DNA of 64,000 bases from Fibrella arboris (GTDB taxonomy: Bacteria; Bacteroidota; Bacteroidia; Cytophagales; Spirosomataceae): positions 372,001 to 436,000 of the forward strand of contig NZ_JBGGWE010000001.1 of assembly GCF_041321095.1 (NCBI RefSeq). Direction: 5' to 3'. Made by a program: the position numbers and the translations under genes. Within the stretch, counting starts at the first letter, position 1, and each line of letters begins with the position of its first letter. The notes below the pieces were generated by a model that saw only the letters and a list, made by a program, of their open reading frames with translations, made no database searches and was not told the origin of the DNA. This document shows positions 11,601 to 21,900 of this stretch, piece by piece.

Positions 11601-14600
11601 GGTATAAGACCCATCATTGGCGGCTGTAACCACACAGGGCGTATTGCCCGGTGCGCTCACCGTGACGCTGCTACCTGGCGTAGCCGTACCCGATATGGGC
11701 GGGTTGAGCGAAGCCAGCGTTCCGGGGGCAGGCGTATTGATAGCCACTGTAGGCGGAGCTACTACCGTGAAGGTGGTCATAGCCGGGCTACTGGTGCCGC
11801 CCGCGTTGCTGGTACTCGCCGTTACCGTGTTCACACCCGTGGTAAAGACTGTGGGCATGGTGGCCGTATACGTGCCTGTTGGCGAGGCCAGGGCCGTGAC
11901 ACTATTGCCGTTGCTGGCCGTTAGCGTCACCGTGCTGCCCGCCGTGGCCGTACCGCTCACCAGGTTCACCCCGGCAGGCTGGGTGGTATTATCGGCGGGC
12001 GAGAAAATGGCTACTGCAGGCAGAGCCAGAGCTGTCAGGGTTACGGGCTGAGTAGCCGTGCCACCAGGCGTGGTAGCCGTCACCGTGAGAGGCGTAACCC
12101 CCGTAGTTACCGTTACCGGACAGACGAACGTACCTGAAGCCGAAGCGGCCGTGGCGCAGAGCGTGGCCCCGGCTGGATCGGTAATGGCGATCACTGCACC
12201 GGGCGTAGCCGTTCCCGAAATGGGCTGGGTCAGCGGTCCTGGTATCAGGGGCTGAGCCACTGTCAAACTGGGTGGCCCAACGACCGTGAAGGTAGTCACA
12301 TCCGTCGCTGTACCGCCTGGGTTGCTCACCGTGGCGGTCACACTCTGCGGACCCGCCGCAAAGGTCAGGCTGTTACAGGCATACGTACCTGAAGCCGAGG
12401 CGGTCGTTATACACGACTGCCCACCCGGAGCCAGCACGGTAACCGAAGCCAATGGCGTGGCCGTTCCCGAAATGGCAGGCGTCGTAGTAGCCGTACTGTT
12501 ATGGGCTGGTGAGAGAATGGCAATTGTAGGCGGGTCGAGGGCCGTTAGGCTCACGCCCTGCGTCACCGTACCACCCGGACCTGAGGCCGTCACCGTCACC
12601 GACGTAACCCCGGCTGTCAGGGTTACAGGACACGAGAACGTACCGGATGCGGAAGCTGTGGTTGTACACAAGGTGGCCGGACCGGGACCCGTAATGACAA
12701 TCGGGCTACCCGGCGTGGCCGTTCCCGACACAAGTTGTGTCAGCGGACCCGGCACAGGCTGGGCGACCGTCAAACTCGGCGGAGCCACGACCGTAAAGGT
12801 GCTGACCGCTGGCGATGACGTACCGCCCGTGTTACCTGCTACCGCTGTGACCGTGTTCAGGCCGGCCATAAAGGCAGTCGGCATGGTGACCGCATACGTA
12901 CCCGTTGGCGAGGCCAAAGCCGTGACACTGTTGCCGTTGCTGGCCGTCAGTGTCACCGTGCTGCCCGCCGTGGCCGTACCACTCACCACATTCACCCCGG
13001 CGGGTTGCGTCGCGTTGTCCGCCGGACTCAGAATCGCTACCGTTGGGGGCGACGAACAATCCGGGTCCTGAACCGCGCCATTCGCGCTCTGGCCAAGGCT
13101 CTGGCCCGTGCCCGCCAGGATCGGTATGCCCGTGCTGCCCACCGTATTGCCCAGGTTTTTCGTGACCGGCCCGGTCGATGTACCCGTATAGCCTGGCCCG
13201 CTGTTGCCACCCGGCAGGGCCGAGTTGACCAGATTGATTGCTTTGAAGGTTCCGCCGCCTTCGATGACATCGGGGCAACCGTCGCCGTCAGCATCCAGGT
13301 CGAGCGTGTTGGCGATGCCGTCGTTGTCGAGGTCATAATTGCAGGGGCCACTCATGTAAGCCTCCAGCACCCACGGACCAATGACCGTGCCGCCCGATAC
13401 GCCCACCACCTGGTATTCGGTATACGCCGTGGTGTTGGTCGGGAAGGGAAACTTCACCGTCTGACTGCCGTTGGGCGACGGACCAGGCCCGGCCACGGTC
13501 AGCGAGGCGACAATGTCGGCCCAGGGGCCGTTGCCACCATTTCGGCCCTGAACGGCCACCACTGCATCACTCGAGAGGAACGAGCCGCCGAAGGTAATAC
13601 TCAGTTCAATGCCTGTCAGCACCCTGGCTGTGGGGAAGGTCAGCCCGATGACAGACAGACCGGCAAAGGCCGCTCCGCTGGTTTGTCTGTAGCCAAAATT
13701 CAGTTCCTGCAGACCGTCTACCAGGTTGGCCGCGTTGCCAAAGGTGCTGAAGTCGGGCATAGGGGGTCCCATGTTGGTCGAGACTCCGTAGGATGGTATG
13801 CCGACATAAGCGAGTACGCCGGTCTTCGATACCTGCTGGGTGATGCAGTTCTCGTCAGTATCCAGAATACCGTCGTTGTCGTCGTCGAGGTCGTCCTGGT
13901 CGGCAACGCCGTCGCCGTCGCTGTCGATAGATATGGTGAAGCTGGTGGTGGTCGTTGAACAGCCGCCCGTTGTACAGGCCGTCACCGTCAGGGTGTTTGG
14001 CCCAACCGGCACACTCACGCTGCACGAGAACGTACCGGAGGCCGAAGCCGTAGTCGCACACAGCGTAGCACCCAGCGGATCGGTGATCGTCACCAGACTA
14101 CCCGGCGTGGCCGTTCCCGACACTACCGGGGCGGTCGTCGTCAGCGGACCCGTGGGGGCCACCGTCAGACTGGCAGGGCCAACGACGGTAAAATTGCTCA
14201 CCGCTGGCGTTGATGCAACCCCGGCATCACTAGCTATGGCTGTCACACTCTGCGGCCCCGCCGCAAACGTTAGACTCGAACAGGCATACGTACCTGAGGC
14301 AGAGGCTGTTGTTATACACGACTGCCCGCCCGGAGCCAGCACCGTCACACTGGCCAATGGCGTGGCCGTTCCCGAAATGGTGGGCGTGGTGGTGGCCGTT
14401 CCGTTATCAGCCGGAGAGAGAATCGCTACTGTTGGGGCAGCGGCTGCACTGATGGTAATCGTGTAGCTGAAATCAGTATCGCAATCGTTATCATCATTGC
14501 CATAGGCCGTGAAACTAAACGTACCCGCCACGGTAGGTGTACCGCTCAACACGCCCGTAGTCAGGTTTATGCTCAGGCTGGTGGGCAGCGTACCGGCCGT

Positions 14601-15947
14601 TCGGCCATAGTGATAAGGAGCCACGCCACCCGAGGCCACAAACGTCTGGCTATAGGCCACGCCAACCTGTCCATTAGGCAGGGTGGCCGGGGTCATCGTC
14701 AGCACGTTACAAACAACGGTCAGATTCAGGCCCGCCGTAGCGGTGCAGCCATTGGCATCGGTAACCTGAATGGTAAACGGCCCGTAACTAGTGCTATTGG
14801 TTGTCCCGGCAATGACCCCCGTGGTGGGGTCAAGGGTGAAGAGGTTGGGCAGGTTACGGTCAATGACGGAAAACGAGAGGGGAGCGGTCCCTCCCGTTGT
14901 GGCGATGGTCTGGCTGTAGGGCTGCCCCACGGTGGCACTCGTTAGCGAAGTAGTCACCACGCTGAGCGAACAGGCATTGACCGTGAAGCTATTGACTACC
15001 GGGGTGCCGGTTACGCCGCTCAGGCTGGGAATAGCCGTAACGCTCTGTGGGCCATTCGTAAACGTAAGGCTGGTGCAGGTCCAGGCTCCGCTGGGTGTGG
15101 CCGCTACCGTGATGCAGGTCTGGCTGTTCGGCCCAAGCACCGTGACATTGCTGCCCGGTGTGGCCGTTCCCGAAATAGGGGGATTCAGGCTCGCTACGGT
15201 TGCCCCGTCAGCAGGTCCGGTAATGACGATAGACAGTGGTGCCTCGCACACCCGTACCCGTACCGTGTTCGACACGCCGAAACAGTTTGCCTGGTTGGTG
15301 GTGATGTCGTACAGGCTGTTTCCCGGCGTTAAGCCCGTCAGCGAACCACTGTAATGAACGGCCGTGATGGCGTAATCGCCCGCCGGTACGCTGGCAAAAC
15401 TGGTGGTAATGCCGGTTTGCACAATCAGATTCGTAGCCTCATCGACCAGGACATAGGTGGTGGTAACCCCCACTGGTAAACTGGCAACAGTAAACGTAAC
15501 ACTGATTGGCGCACTGGCGAAGTCGCAGCTACCCGGTGCCGCACACACCCGTACCGGCAACGCCGCCGAGTAGGTCAGGCAGGCACTGGATTCGTAAACC
15601 CCCGAAATCAGTTTACCGGCGGTCGCATCAACGAGCAGACCTTTGTAATGCGCCGCCACGGCATAATACAGGCCTCTGGGTACGTTGGTAAACGTAGGAG
15701 CCGAAGCATTAGCCTGCACAATGGCCCCCGTCACCCGGTCGACCAGCAGGTACGTGGTGGTATAGCCCGCCGGTATATTGGCGACCGTCAGCGATACCGT
15801 TGCCGGTTCACTGACGTAGTCGCAACTGGCCGATACGGCTGGCGGCACCGGCTGTTGGGCAAAGGCACCCGTCAGTGCCCATGCCATCAATAGCCCGCCT
15901 ATCCAGATGGTACGGCTTATACGGAGTAACTGTTTGATATCACTCAT
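2670..15947 (-). CDS. Giant secreted repetitive adhesin-like protein (4425 aa)
   Basis: The signal peptide covers residues 1-30 (ending GAFAQ). The order after it is: two CDY/CDF modules (about 40-240); a bacterial Ig-like module; two putative-Ig (He_PIG-like) modules (about 330-510); many Ig-like modules of about 90 aa (PTVAILSPADN... type); two calcium-loop segments rich in DxDxDG (about 675-700 and 870-890); and long arrays of cadherin-like/tandem-95 modules (VLANDTDPD..., GxYTYTPPAGFTG, QVCDxATPxLC). A distinct C-terminal domain starts near residue 4140. It contains two dockerin-like loops, GDANHNGKVKYQGTAND and GDVNMDGKVKYQGTSND (about 4325 and 4372), and ends LEQIP. Similar tails recur in large secreted proteins of Cytophagales and Saprospirales (recollection, not searched). 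No canonical T9SS type A or B tail is visible. It is the second giant gene of operon A, 45 nt after the 4190-aa gene. An extracellular fibre or adhesin is the likely role. Confidence 0.85.
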   Translation of the reverse strand: MSDIKQLLRISRTIWIGGLLMAWALTGAFAQQPVPPAVSASCDYVSEPATVSLTVANIPAGYTTTYLLVDRVTGAIVQANASAPTFTNVPRGLYYAVAAHYKGLLVDATAGKLISGVYESSACLTYSAALPVRVCAAPGSCDFASAPISVTFTVASLPVGVTTTYVLVDEATNLIVQTGITTSFASVPAGDYAITAVHYSGSLTGLTPGNSLYDITTNQANCFGVSNTVRVRVCEAPLSIVITGPADGATVASLNPPISGTATPGSNVTVLGPNSQTCITVAATPSGAWTCTSLTFTNGPQSVTAIPSLSGVTGTPVVNSFTVNACSLSVVTTSLTSATVGQPYSQTIATTGGTAPLSFSVIDRNLPNLFTLDPTTGVIAGTTNSTSYGPFTIQVTDANGCTATAGLNLTVVCNVLTMTPATLPNGQVGVAYSQTFVASGGVAPYHYGRTAGTLPTSLSINLTTGVLSGTPTVAGTFSFTAYGNDDNDCDTDFSYTITISAAAAPTVAILSPADNGTATTTPTISGTATPLASVTVLAPGGQSCITTASASGTYACSSLTFAAGPQSVTAIASDAGVASTPAVSNFTVVGPASLTVAPTGPLTTTAPVVSGTATPGSLVTITDPLGATLCATTASASGTFSCSVSVPVGPNTLTVTACTTGGCSTTTTSFTISIDSDGDGVADQDDLDDDNDGILDTDENCITQQVSKTGVLAYVGIPSYGVSTNMGPPMPDFSTFGNAANLVDGLQELNFGYRQTSGAAFAGLSVIGLTFPTARVLTGIELSITFGGSFLSSDAVVAVQGRNGGNGPWADIVASLTVAGPGPSPNGSQTVKFPFPTNTTAYTEYQVVGVSGGTVIGPWVLEAYMSGPCNYDLDNDGIANTLDLDADGDGCPDVIEGGGTFKAINLVNSALPGGNSGPGYTGTSTGPVTKNLGNTVGSTGIPILAGTGQSLGQSANGAVQDPDCSSPPTVAILSPADNATQPAGVNVVSGTATAGSTVTLTASNGNSVTALASPTGTYAVTMPTAFMAGLNTVTAVAGNTGGTSSPAVSTFTVVAPPSLTVAQPVPGPLTQLVSGTATPGSPIVITGPGPATLCTTTASASGTFSCPVTLTAGVTSVTVTASGPGGTVTQGVSLTALDPPTIAILSPAHNSTATTTPAISGTATPLASVTVLAPGGQSCITTASASGTYACNSLTFAAGPQSVTATVSNPGGTATDVTTFTVVGPPSLTVAQPLIPGPLTQPISGTATPGAVIAITDPAGATLCATAASASGTFVCPVTVTTGVTPLTVTATTPGGTATQPVTLTALALPAVAIFSPADNTTQPAGVNLVSGTATAGSTVTLTASNGNSVTALASPTGTYTATMPTVFTTGVNTVTASTSNAGGTSSPAMTTFTVVAPPTVAINTPAPGTLASLNPPISGTATPGSSVTVSAPGNTPCVVTAANDGSYTCTSLTFVAGPASITAQAGSPAGVSGPVVNAFTAVAPPTIAILSPADNGTVTATPTVSGTATPLASVTVLGPNSQSCVTTASASGTYACSSLTFAAGPASVTAVATNAGGTSTPAVSSFTVTDCSSVTVAIMPTSVTVCLTSTLALTAIGPLNGTYTWTGTGLTQTTGQSVILSSPVAGSAIYAVTLSVSGCVTSASAVVTATALACPPTVAITTPANVTTTVSPVISGTATPNAVVTLTGSPGSLGGPVSVTASPTGVYSTSALTFPAGPASVTAVAVNAGGTSTPALTSFTAVGSPSLTVSSPVNVSTTTTPTIAGTATPGSTIAITGPGPLTLCTTTASASGTFACGLTTPLPEGPNTLTVTATTPGGRTSLPVTFTSVAPPTVAILSPANNSTATTTPTVSGTATPLASVTVLGPNSQWCVTTASASGTFACSSLTFAAGPQSVTAVVSTPGGRATDVTTFTAVPPAGAQFPLVTPDIANTAPGKAVSGNVLTNDTDPQGLPLTATLLSPPAVGIVTMTQTGSYTYSPPTGFTGTISFCYAASNTAGLSASTCVTINVNPDPSPLANDRPIANNDATQTTAGTSVTVVVLANDTDPDSATTLNGQLSNPTILTQPGTGTALVNANGTVSYTPPAGFTGVVNFPYQVCDKATPALCATAVVSIDVLPTPPVGTTLAPVAIDDALIAQLNTPASGTVSTNDSDPAGLPLTYTAGQPTSGTVVMSPTGSYTYAPAPGYAGPDSFTYSVCNSAGKCDVATVSVQVQLPLNLPPSVTPDVNTFIPGTPTAGNVLTNDKDPEGQSLTASVIGTPPSGFTLSPDGSYTYTSPTSQTAPVTVPIQVCDGSTPPACTTTVLTLTPVPTPTPANDAPVALSDATRTTAGVSTTVNVLGNDKDPEGQPLSNPLMVSGPTNGTASVNPDGTITYTPAGSFTGVDQVTYRVCDTGSPVLCTTAVVTFTVDPTPPVSATNLAPVAIDDQLLTTKNSPATGTVAANDSDPNAGQSLVFAKLTNPANGTVVFSPTGSYSYVPAAGFVGTDHFTYQVCDTGSPILCTPATVYITVSAPANQSPLVTPDFTDVIVGVPATGNVLTNDHDPEGSPLTASVIGSPPPGLTLSPDGSYTYTAPVGTTAPVSVPIQVCDGATPPACATTTLTLLPVPVANPATNDAPIANPDTPKTTTGVPLIVAVLANDVDPEGQPLSNPVIVTQPTHGTALVNPDGTVSYTPTAGYTGTDQLTYSVCDGGTSPACATALVTFTIDPTPPVGVSNTAPVALDDALLTQRGVSATATVAANDSDPQGQPLVFSKLSDPVSGTVVFSPTGSYTYVPGAGFVGSEQFTYQVCDNASPTLCTTATAHLTVQPAVETLSPVATSDIANTNVNVPATGNVLTNDIDPQGSPLTASVITQPTAGTVSMLSDGTYVYTPPTDFTGTTGFCYSVTNSAGLSSSACVSINVNPVPSPTANDRPIANNDNTQTTSGQSLTIAVLANDTDPDSATTLNGQLNNPTILAQPATGTALVNANGTISYTPPAGYTGVVSFPYQVCDKATTPLCATALVTVDVQPTPPVGTTLAPVALDDALLVRINTPKAGDVSTNDTDPAGLPLTYTSGQPASGTVVMSPTGAYTYTPAAGYVGPDNFLYLACNSAGKCDVATVSLLVQPAANQSPLVTPDFTDVIVGVPATGNVLTNDHDPEGSPLTASVIGSPPPGLTLSPDGSYTYTAPVGTTAPVSVPIQVCDGATPPACATTTLTLLPVPVANPATNDAPIANPDTPRTTVGVPLMVAVLANDVDPEGQPLSNPVIVTQPTHGTALVNPDGTVSYTPTAGYTGTDQLTYSVCDGGTSPACATALVTFTIDPTPPVGVSNTAPVALDDALLTQRGVSATATVAANDSDPQGQPLVFSKLSDPVSGTVVFSPTGSYTYVPGAGFVGSEQFTYQVCDNASPTLCTTATAHLTVQPATPPTVAILSPTEGGTATTTPTVSGTATPLASVTVLGPNSQSCVTTASASGTFACSSLIFPAGPQSVTAVVSTPDGTATDVNTFTVVGPASLTVAPTGPLTTTAPVISGTATPGSLVTITGPGPVTLCSTTASASGTFACPVSVSAGPTTLTVTACLSGGCSTTTTSFTAIAPPTVAILSPANNSTAATTPTISGTATPNAVVTLTGSPGSLGGPVSVTASPTGAYSTSALTFPAGPASVTAVAVNAGGTSTPALTSFTAVGPPSLTVSSPVNVSTTTTPTIAGTATPGSTIAITDPLGATLCTTTASASGTFACGLTTPLPEGPNTLTVTATTPGGRTSLPVTFTSVAPPTVAILSPADNGTATTTPTVSGTATPLASVTVLGPNSQWCVTTASASGTFACSSLTFAAGLQSVTAVVSTPGGRATDVTMFTAVGPAASLPPLVTPDIANTAPGKAVSSNVLTNDTDPQGLPLTASLISQPGAGTVTLSPTGSYTYTPPVGFTGTVSFCYAASSTAGLSASTCVSVNVAPDPVLTANNPPVANNDNTQTTAGIPVTIVVLANDTDPDSATTLNGQLSHPVILSPPAVGTALVNATGTVSYTPPAGFTGVVSFPYQVCDKATTPLCATALVTVDVQPTPPVGTTLAPVALDDALIAQVNTPKSGTVSANDSDPAGLPLTYTSGQPISGTVVMSPTGAYTYTPAAGYVGPTSFSYAVCNSAGQCDLATVSVLVQQPVDPAALVLRLKVLLQGALIGGTNNLMRDDLRSQQFLPLTEPYSAMGGVRFTHVNGGGGETMPASVTAQNVGTGDAIVDWVFVELRDPSNLSLVVATRSALVQRDGDVVLASDGVSPLSFPGMTGSFYVSVKHRNHLGVMTATSVPLSVTGTIVDFTSSSSAQTWNKVVGVFNYEGWEQTTVNGKQALWAGDANHNGKVKYQGTANDLILIFSEVIGAQTGSTNPLYNYNNALGYYFGDVNMDGKVKYQGTSNDTSLIFTNVITNYQTSTQMNSAQLYNFDWMLEQIP
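2779..2990 (-). repeat. 212-bp tract identical to 34780-34991
   Basis: This stretch encodes the two dockerin-like calcium loops of the 4425-aa protein. It matches the same part of the 2748-aa gene base for base, third codon positions included, while sequence on both sides differs at silent sites. This suggests recent gene conversion between the two giant genes. Confidence 0.85.
5738..6625 (-). repeat. Long direct repeat, copy 1 (about 888 bp, partner 7523-8410)
   Basis: The tract encodes three to four cadherin-like modules. It matches 7523-8410 at a constant offset of 1785 bp (595 codons) without an indel and with few substitutions. It is a recent internal duplication, or one kept uniform by recombination. 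Confidence 0.85.
7523..8410 (-). repeat. Long direct repeat, copy 2 (partner 5738-6625)
   Basis: Second copy of the 888-bp tract in the 4425-aa gene, at an exact 1785-bp offset. A few codon differences are visible, for example PKTTTGVPLI against PRTTVGVPLM in the encoded protein. Confidence 0.85.
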
Positions 15948-15992
15948 CTTGTGTGTTCGATTGAGGTGAACCCGATTCGTCCGGTAAGCCGA

Positions 15993-18900
15993 TTATTTGC
16001 CCAGTGTGGCTGGTGTGATCGCGACGCAACTGCCGCCAATATCCATCACCGGCTGATTCTTGCCCGATGGTGTCTGACCCGCCAGGTTGTAGGTACACGT
16101 ACCCACGCCCGTCACGGTCACCGTCAGCGTACCCAGCGTCGACCCGTCGTAGTTGACCGGCACATAGAACGTTTGCACACCGGTTGCCGTAGCCACCAGG
16201 TTCGTCGGATTAATCTGGAGCGACATCCCCGACCCGCTCACCGGCACCGGCAACGTACCTGTATTGGTTACGTCGATGGTCAGTTTCAAGACGCCGCTAC
16301 CCGCTGTGCCCTGGTTGATGGCCCCGATGATCTGCGTAGCCGTGCAGTTGATGGTGCCACTGGCCGGTGCCGCCGTGACCACCAGCGTATACGTTTTGGT
16401 GACGCACTGCGGGGTGGGCATACTGCTGTCGCATACTTTAATGCAGAAGTAGTACGTACCTGGGGTTGTTGGGGCCGTATAGCTATAACTACCTGTGCCA
16501 CTGGCCACGGTCAGGTTAGACGGTGGCAGCTGCGTAGCACCCGAAACGGCCGAGCACGACGAGTTACCCGTGTCATTGCTGTAGGTGTAGGGAGTCATGC
16601 CGCCACTTGGTAGCAGGTCACTCGCCGCATTGCCGGTTTGTGTTCCACCCGATGTGGCCGTCAGGGCTGGTGGCGTGCCGGCGGTCAGCGGAGCCACCGT
16701 GTTCACCACCGTTATCTGAGCGGTGGCCGGGCTGCTGGTGCCTGCATTATTGCTGGCTACGGCACTCAGCGTTTGCGGACCGGCCGTCAGTGCTACCGGA
16801 CAGCTCCAGGTGCCGCCTGCCGTGGCGGTCGTGGTGCAAAGCTGGCCGCCGTTCGATGAGGTCAGCGTCACCGAGGCACCCGGCGTGGCCGTTCCCGACA
16901 CGGTTGTGTTCAATGCCGTGGTGGTGCTGTTGGCCGGACTTAGAATAGTCACCGTCGGCGGGTTCATAATGGTCGTGCTGACCACGTTAGAGTTTACCGC
17001 TTTGATACGGAAGCCCGAATTGACATCCGGCGTGGCCGTGGCTATGTTGCTGGCCGCAGCCCCGACGGTGTAGCTGTTGACATTGGCCTGAATGCTGAAC
17101 GTGACCGACCCGTTGGCCGGTACAATCAAATCGCGCAGGGTCAGGGCCGAGCCACCAGCGTAGGCGGCTACGGCCGTGCTGCTGGTGTATGCCCCCGACA
17201 GGCCCGACAGCGAACCACCCACAAACGTCAGTTCACCGGGCAGTATATCCTGGAACGTCGTCTGCACGGCTGACACCGCGTTGGTCGAACTCACCGTGAA
17301 GTTGTAGGTGACTACCGTATTCTGCGCCGTCGTTGCTTTGTCCACCGTTTTACTCACCGTCAACTGGGCGTCGGGGTCGTTGGCGATCAGGGTCAGTGGC
17401 GTTGGCTGGGCAGCCGTACCCGCCACCGATGGATCGTCGGACAGGTACGTGGCACCGGTGCCGTTGGTGACCACATAGCTGGCCTGGTTGTTATAGTTGC
17501 CCTGTGTGCTGCCGACGGCATCCACAAAGAAATAGTGCGTTCCCGGCGGCACCGACACATTGCTCAGGCTCAGGTTCGGGGCGCCACCATAGGCATTCAC
17601 CGAGCCCACGGTGAGCGAGGTCGAGTACACAAACGTGCTGTCCACCCAGAGTAGTCCGCCCGGCAGGTTGTCGGTCAGGTTAATGGTTTTGGTGGCGCAG
17701 TTGGTGTTCTGTACCGTGAACTTATAGGTGACGTTCTCGTCGGTCTTCTGCGGATTGGGCGATACCTCTTTGTAGACATAGATGTTGTCGACGAGCGGTG
17801 CTTTCGGCACGGGCGGCAGGCAGGTGGTGGTCACAGGCCCGATCCGCATGTCGTTATACACGTTGAAGTTGAAGCGATTATCCTTGCGGTATTCCACAAT
17901 GACCTCTTCCACCGGCTGATCGAAGTTCACGTACACCCGACCCCAGGCGCTCAGATCCCAGGGCCAGTAGCCCCCGATAGCCTGTTGCGGATTACCCTGG
18001 TAGTTCAGTTGCAGGGGGTCCCAGGCCACCGTGGGTTTAAACTGGGTGAGTTTGGGCGAAATGGTATTAGCCCCCTGCTTGCCGTAGATCTTCACCAGGT
18101 CACGGCTCCAGTACCAGCCATCCACGTCATAGACCATGAAGTTCACCGTGTTGGCCGATACCACCGACGTAGACGTTCCCTGCCGGAACTGCATCCGGGT
18201 GGTGATCGTGTTATTCTGCGAGAGTAGCCCCGACGCGCTGTTGTTGTCGTTGCGCGGAATGAACAGCCCATGCCCGTCGAATACCGGCCACCAGTCCACG
18301 GCGGGTTTATAGAGCAGGTTGTTGTTGCCGCCATCCGATACCGTCACGCTCATGGTCATCGCCGCCGTAGCCGACTGCGACTGCGGAATGTAGTTGGGCA
18401 GCAGCACTTTCTGTTTGGTACCATACCACCAGCCATTCCAGTGGAACGTCTGCGGTTTAGGAGCCACACAGGCATTGGCCGGCGCAATGGTATTCCCCAC
18501 AAACCGGACGTAGCTGGTGCTGTTGGCCGGGAAGTCGAAGAGCGACGTGGCCGTGCCGTTGGTGTAGCTCATCGGCACCGAGGCGAGCAGGGTCGTGAAC
18601 CCCGCATCGCTGAACACCTGCATGTAGATCGGGTACGTGGCGTTGAAGCCAAACGTCGACACATCGACCTGGAGGAACGCCGCCGGGGCTGTTCCTGTTT
18701 CGGTTACTTTATAGGCCAGGTTGGTGTAGCGATCTGCCAGGGGTGGTGGCGGACAACCCGTAGCGGCCGCCGCCGACAGGGCCGACGTACCTGTGAGGCC
18801 GTTGTCGCCAAAGGCGATAAACGACTGGTCGACGGTGAAGCTGCCAGGGTTGGTGGTATTACTGGCGGCCACCGTATTCGAGATACTAATGGTCATTTTG

Positions 18901-21900
18901 GCCCCGCCATTCATCGATTTCGACTGCTTTTGCAGCAGTTGCTGGCAATCATCGCGCCCTACGCCCGTTACGTTGGCCGAGTAACTCGCCACGTTGTAGA
19001 TCGTTGTGCCCGCCCCCGACAGGTAGTTGTGCGACAGGGTAACACCATACTTCAGGGCCAGGTAGCTTTCAATCTTGTTGACATCGATGGCGTTCATGGC
19101 CGCGCCGTTGGCCGTTTTGTAGACAACTACTTCGGCAATGTCGCCCAGGAACATTTCGCTCAGGCTGCTGCCATCGTTGGCGGCATCCCCTCCCACGCCC
19201 ATCTTGTTGGTACTGAAATCGTAGGTTGTGATTGGGGAGGCATTGATTGTCCCGGCCGTACCGTTCCATTTTATGGTTTGTGCTGTCCCATCTTTGGGTA
19301 ATAAATGGGCCGTAACTCCGGAAAGGACTCCCAGATTCGTCGATGTGATATCGTTACCGCTCCCGGCCGTCCAGACGGAGGGTCGGTTGGCCGCTAAATT
19401 GTTATACCATTGAACGTGCGTTCTGTCTCGATTGAACCCATAGAAAGCCCGCCAGTTATTGTCGTTTACCCGCGTCATGGCAAACACATGAACGGCATCG
19501 GTCCCCGACGCAAACGCATCGGTCATCAAAACATCTGAGCCATCGAAGGTGACAGCCGGGTTGTAGTTGAATACGTTTTCTGTAAATGTTGGCTGCGAGT
19601 TTGCCAAACTAACCTTTGTGTGATTCAGGCCATTGGGCGAATAATCAACCCAGGTTTGTACGGCCGAGCCGCTGGCCAGGTTTGTAATGGCATCAGCCTT
19701 AAGCCAAACGGTCAGGTTTGGGGTCACGCAACCCGGTGCAAACGACGCTCTGCCGAAGGTGAAGTACTGCCCGTTGGCCAGATCGACCTGGGCAACCAGG
19801 TTACCAGTCCCATCAGGGGTCATGGCATATTCAGTGGCCGTACCAGCCGAGAAGGAGCTGGCACTGCTTCCCACCAACAGATACGTCCCTGTGGCGCTAC
19901 CGGGAACGCTCACCGTGACCGTACCGACCGTTCCCGTTTCCTGCACCTTCCAGATGCGGCTCATCAGATAAACGGGAGCGGCAACGGTGAAGCTGTGCGG
20001 GGTGTAGCTAAGTGCGTAGTCTGAGGCCAGGCCATTGCTGCCCCATACGGCGTAACTCTTGTCGGTGGCGAACACGCCCGAATTAGTTTCGTTCGACAGT
20101 TCAACCGTGCCCAGACCAATAGCAGGCTGGAACCCGGCGTTTACTGAACGCGACTGTTTCTGGTTCAATCCCTCAACATTGTCCAGACCAATACCGGCAA
20201 TATCGTAGTTATAGGCACTATTCGCCGTTGCGCTCCAGACAACCGTACTGTTTGTGGCCAGGTAATCAACGTTGCTCCCGTTGCGATTAACAATACCGTT
20301 CCCCTGCCCCAGCGTTACTCCGTTCTTAATAGCCAGGTACGTGTTCACCCGCTGCGCTTCATTGTCGTTCAGGTTACTGCCGTAAATGATGACCTCGTTG
20401 ATCGGGCCTTCCCACGGTTCAGTACCAGCCGAACCCCGGTCGGCTCCTACAGACAATTCCTTAAAGAAGTGAGGCTGCACAATGGCGGCCAACCCGGCCG
20501 ACTCGTCGATATAACTCCAGCTGGGCGTGTCTTTATAACCGTCTGTCCAGGTCGCCATCGATGTACCGAATGAGGCTATACTATTGGCCGACGCAAAACC
20601 AAGTAACTGTGGCTGAACATGTTGTGTCAGCGCGTTGCGCGTGTAGCCGGTGCCGTTATACCAGCCATTGACCCCTCCAGCCGGCGAAAATTTATTGCCT
20701 TTGCCAAATGGTCCCAAATCGGGCGAACCCCCTACTCCATACGGGTTCCAGCCGTTGGATGTGGTGCCGGTGTTCAGCTTATTGAATTCAAAATAATCGA
20801 ATACGTCCGCCGTTGATAGCAGTGTCCCTACGCCAAGATCATCTGATTCGTCCTGTGCGGCCATCATGAAGGTGTACGGCGAGGTACCCGGCATGAATGA
20901 ATTGGCGTTATACAACACCTTCGACCCTTGGTAGTAAATGCTGGGGTTATAGTTGACCAGCCCACTGCCGCTGGTAATGTATTCGGGACGGTTAGCAGCG
21001 GTCGCCTGCACCAGGCTGTATGGATTCAGCAACACCTGGTTGTCCCACTGAGAAACCAGCGTTCCGCTTGTGGTCACGCCCGCGTCGGCTTTGAGCCATA
21101 TGGTCAGGTTATTGCTCACGCCCCCCGGTACTCGTTGAGGTGCGCCGAAGGTGAAGAACTGTCCGTTAGTCAGGTCTACGCTGGCAACCAGGTTACCGTT
21201 ACCATCCGAGGTCAGGGCTACTTCCTGTGTGCTGGCCGGCAAAAAACTGGCGGTATTGCTCACCAACAGATAGTCGGCTCCCGACGAACTGGGAATACCG
21301 ACCACAACGGTACCGACTGTACCGGTCTCCTGCACTTTCCAGGTGGCGGCCATGCGGTAGAAGCCAACGCCGCCCGCCGGGGTAAAGCTTGTGGGTACAT
21401 AGGCCGCCGAGTAACTGCGTGGTTGTGCATTGTCGCCCCAGATCAGGAAACTCTTGTTGGCCGTGAAGACACCGTTGTTAAGCGTATTGGCACTGGTCAG
21501 GGTCGATCCGTTGCCAACAGTGGGTTGTATCAGCCGGGTATTTATGCTTTTCGACTGCTTCTGGTATAGCCCCTGGGCATCGTCGCGGCCGATACCGGCA
21601 ATGTTGGCCGAATAACTGGCTACGTTGTAGATCGTGGTGCCATCAGATGCTACATAATTATGCGAAAGCGTAGTGCCGTATTTCAGACCCAGATAGCTTT
21701 CGATCCTGTCAATGTCGGGGGTGGCCATCCGCCCCCCATTGCTGGTGGGCGTACCCGTTTTGTAAATAACGACCTCGGCAATATCGCCCAGGAAGTTTTC
21801 GCTTAAAAACAAGCCATCGCTGGTAACATCGGAGCCAACCCCCATCTTATTCGTATTGTATGAATACGCATTCGTCCCCGCGATGTTGGACGACGCCCCG

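Noticed and set aside
12286..13071. Val/Pro-rich open frames opposite the 4425-aa gene
   Set aside because: They repeat with the sense modules and have no start context or family match; the sense strand has a clear signal peptide and domain order.
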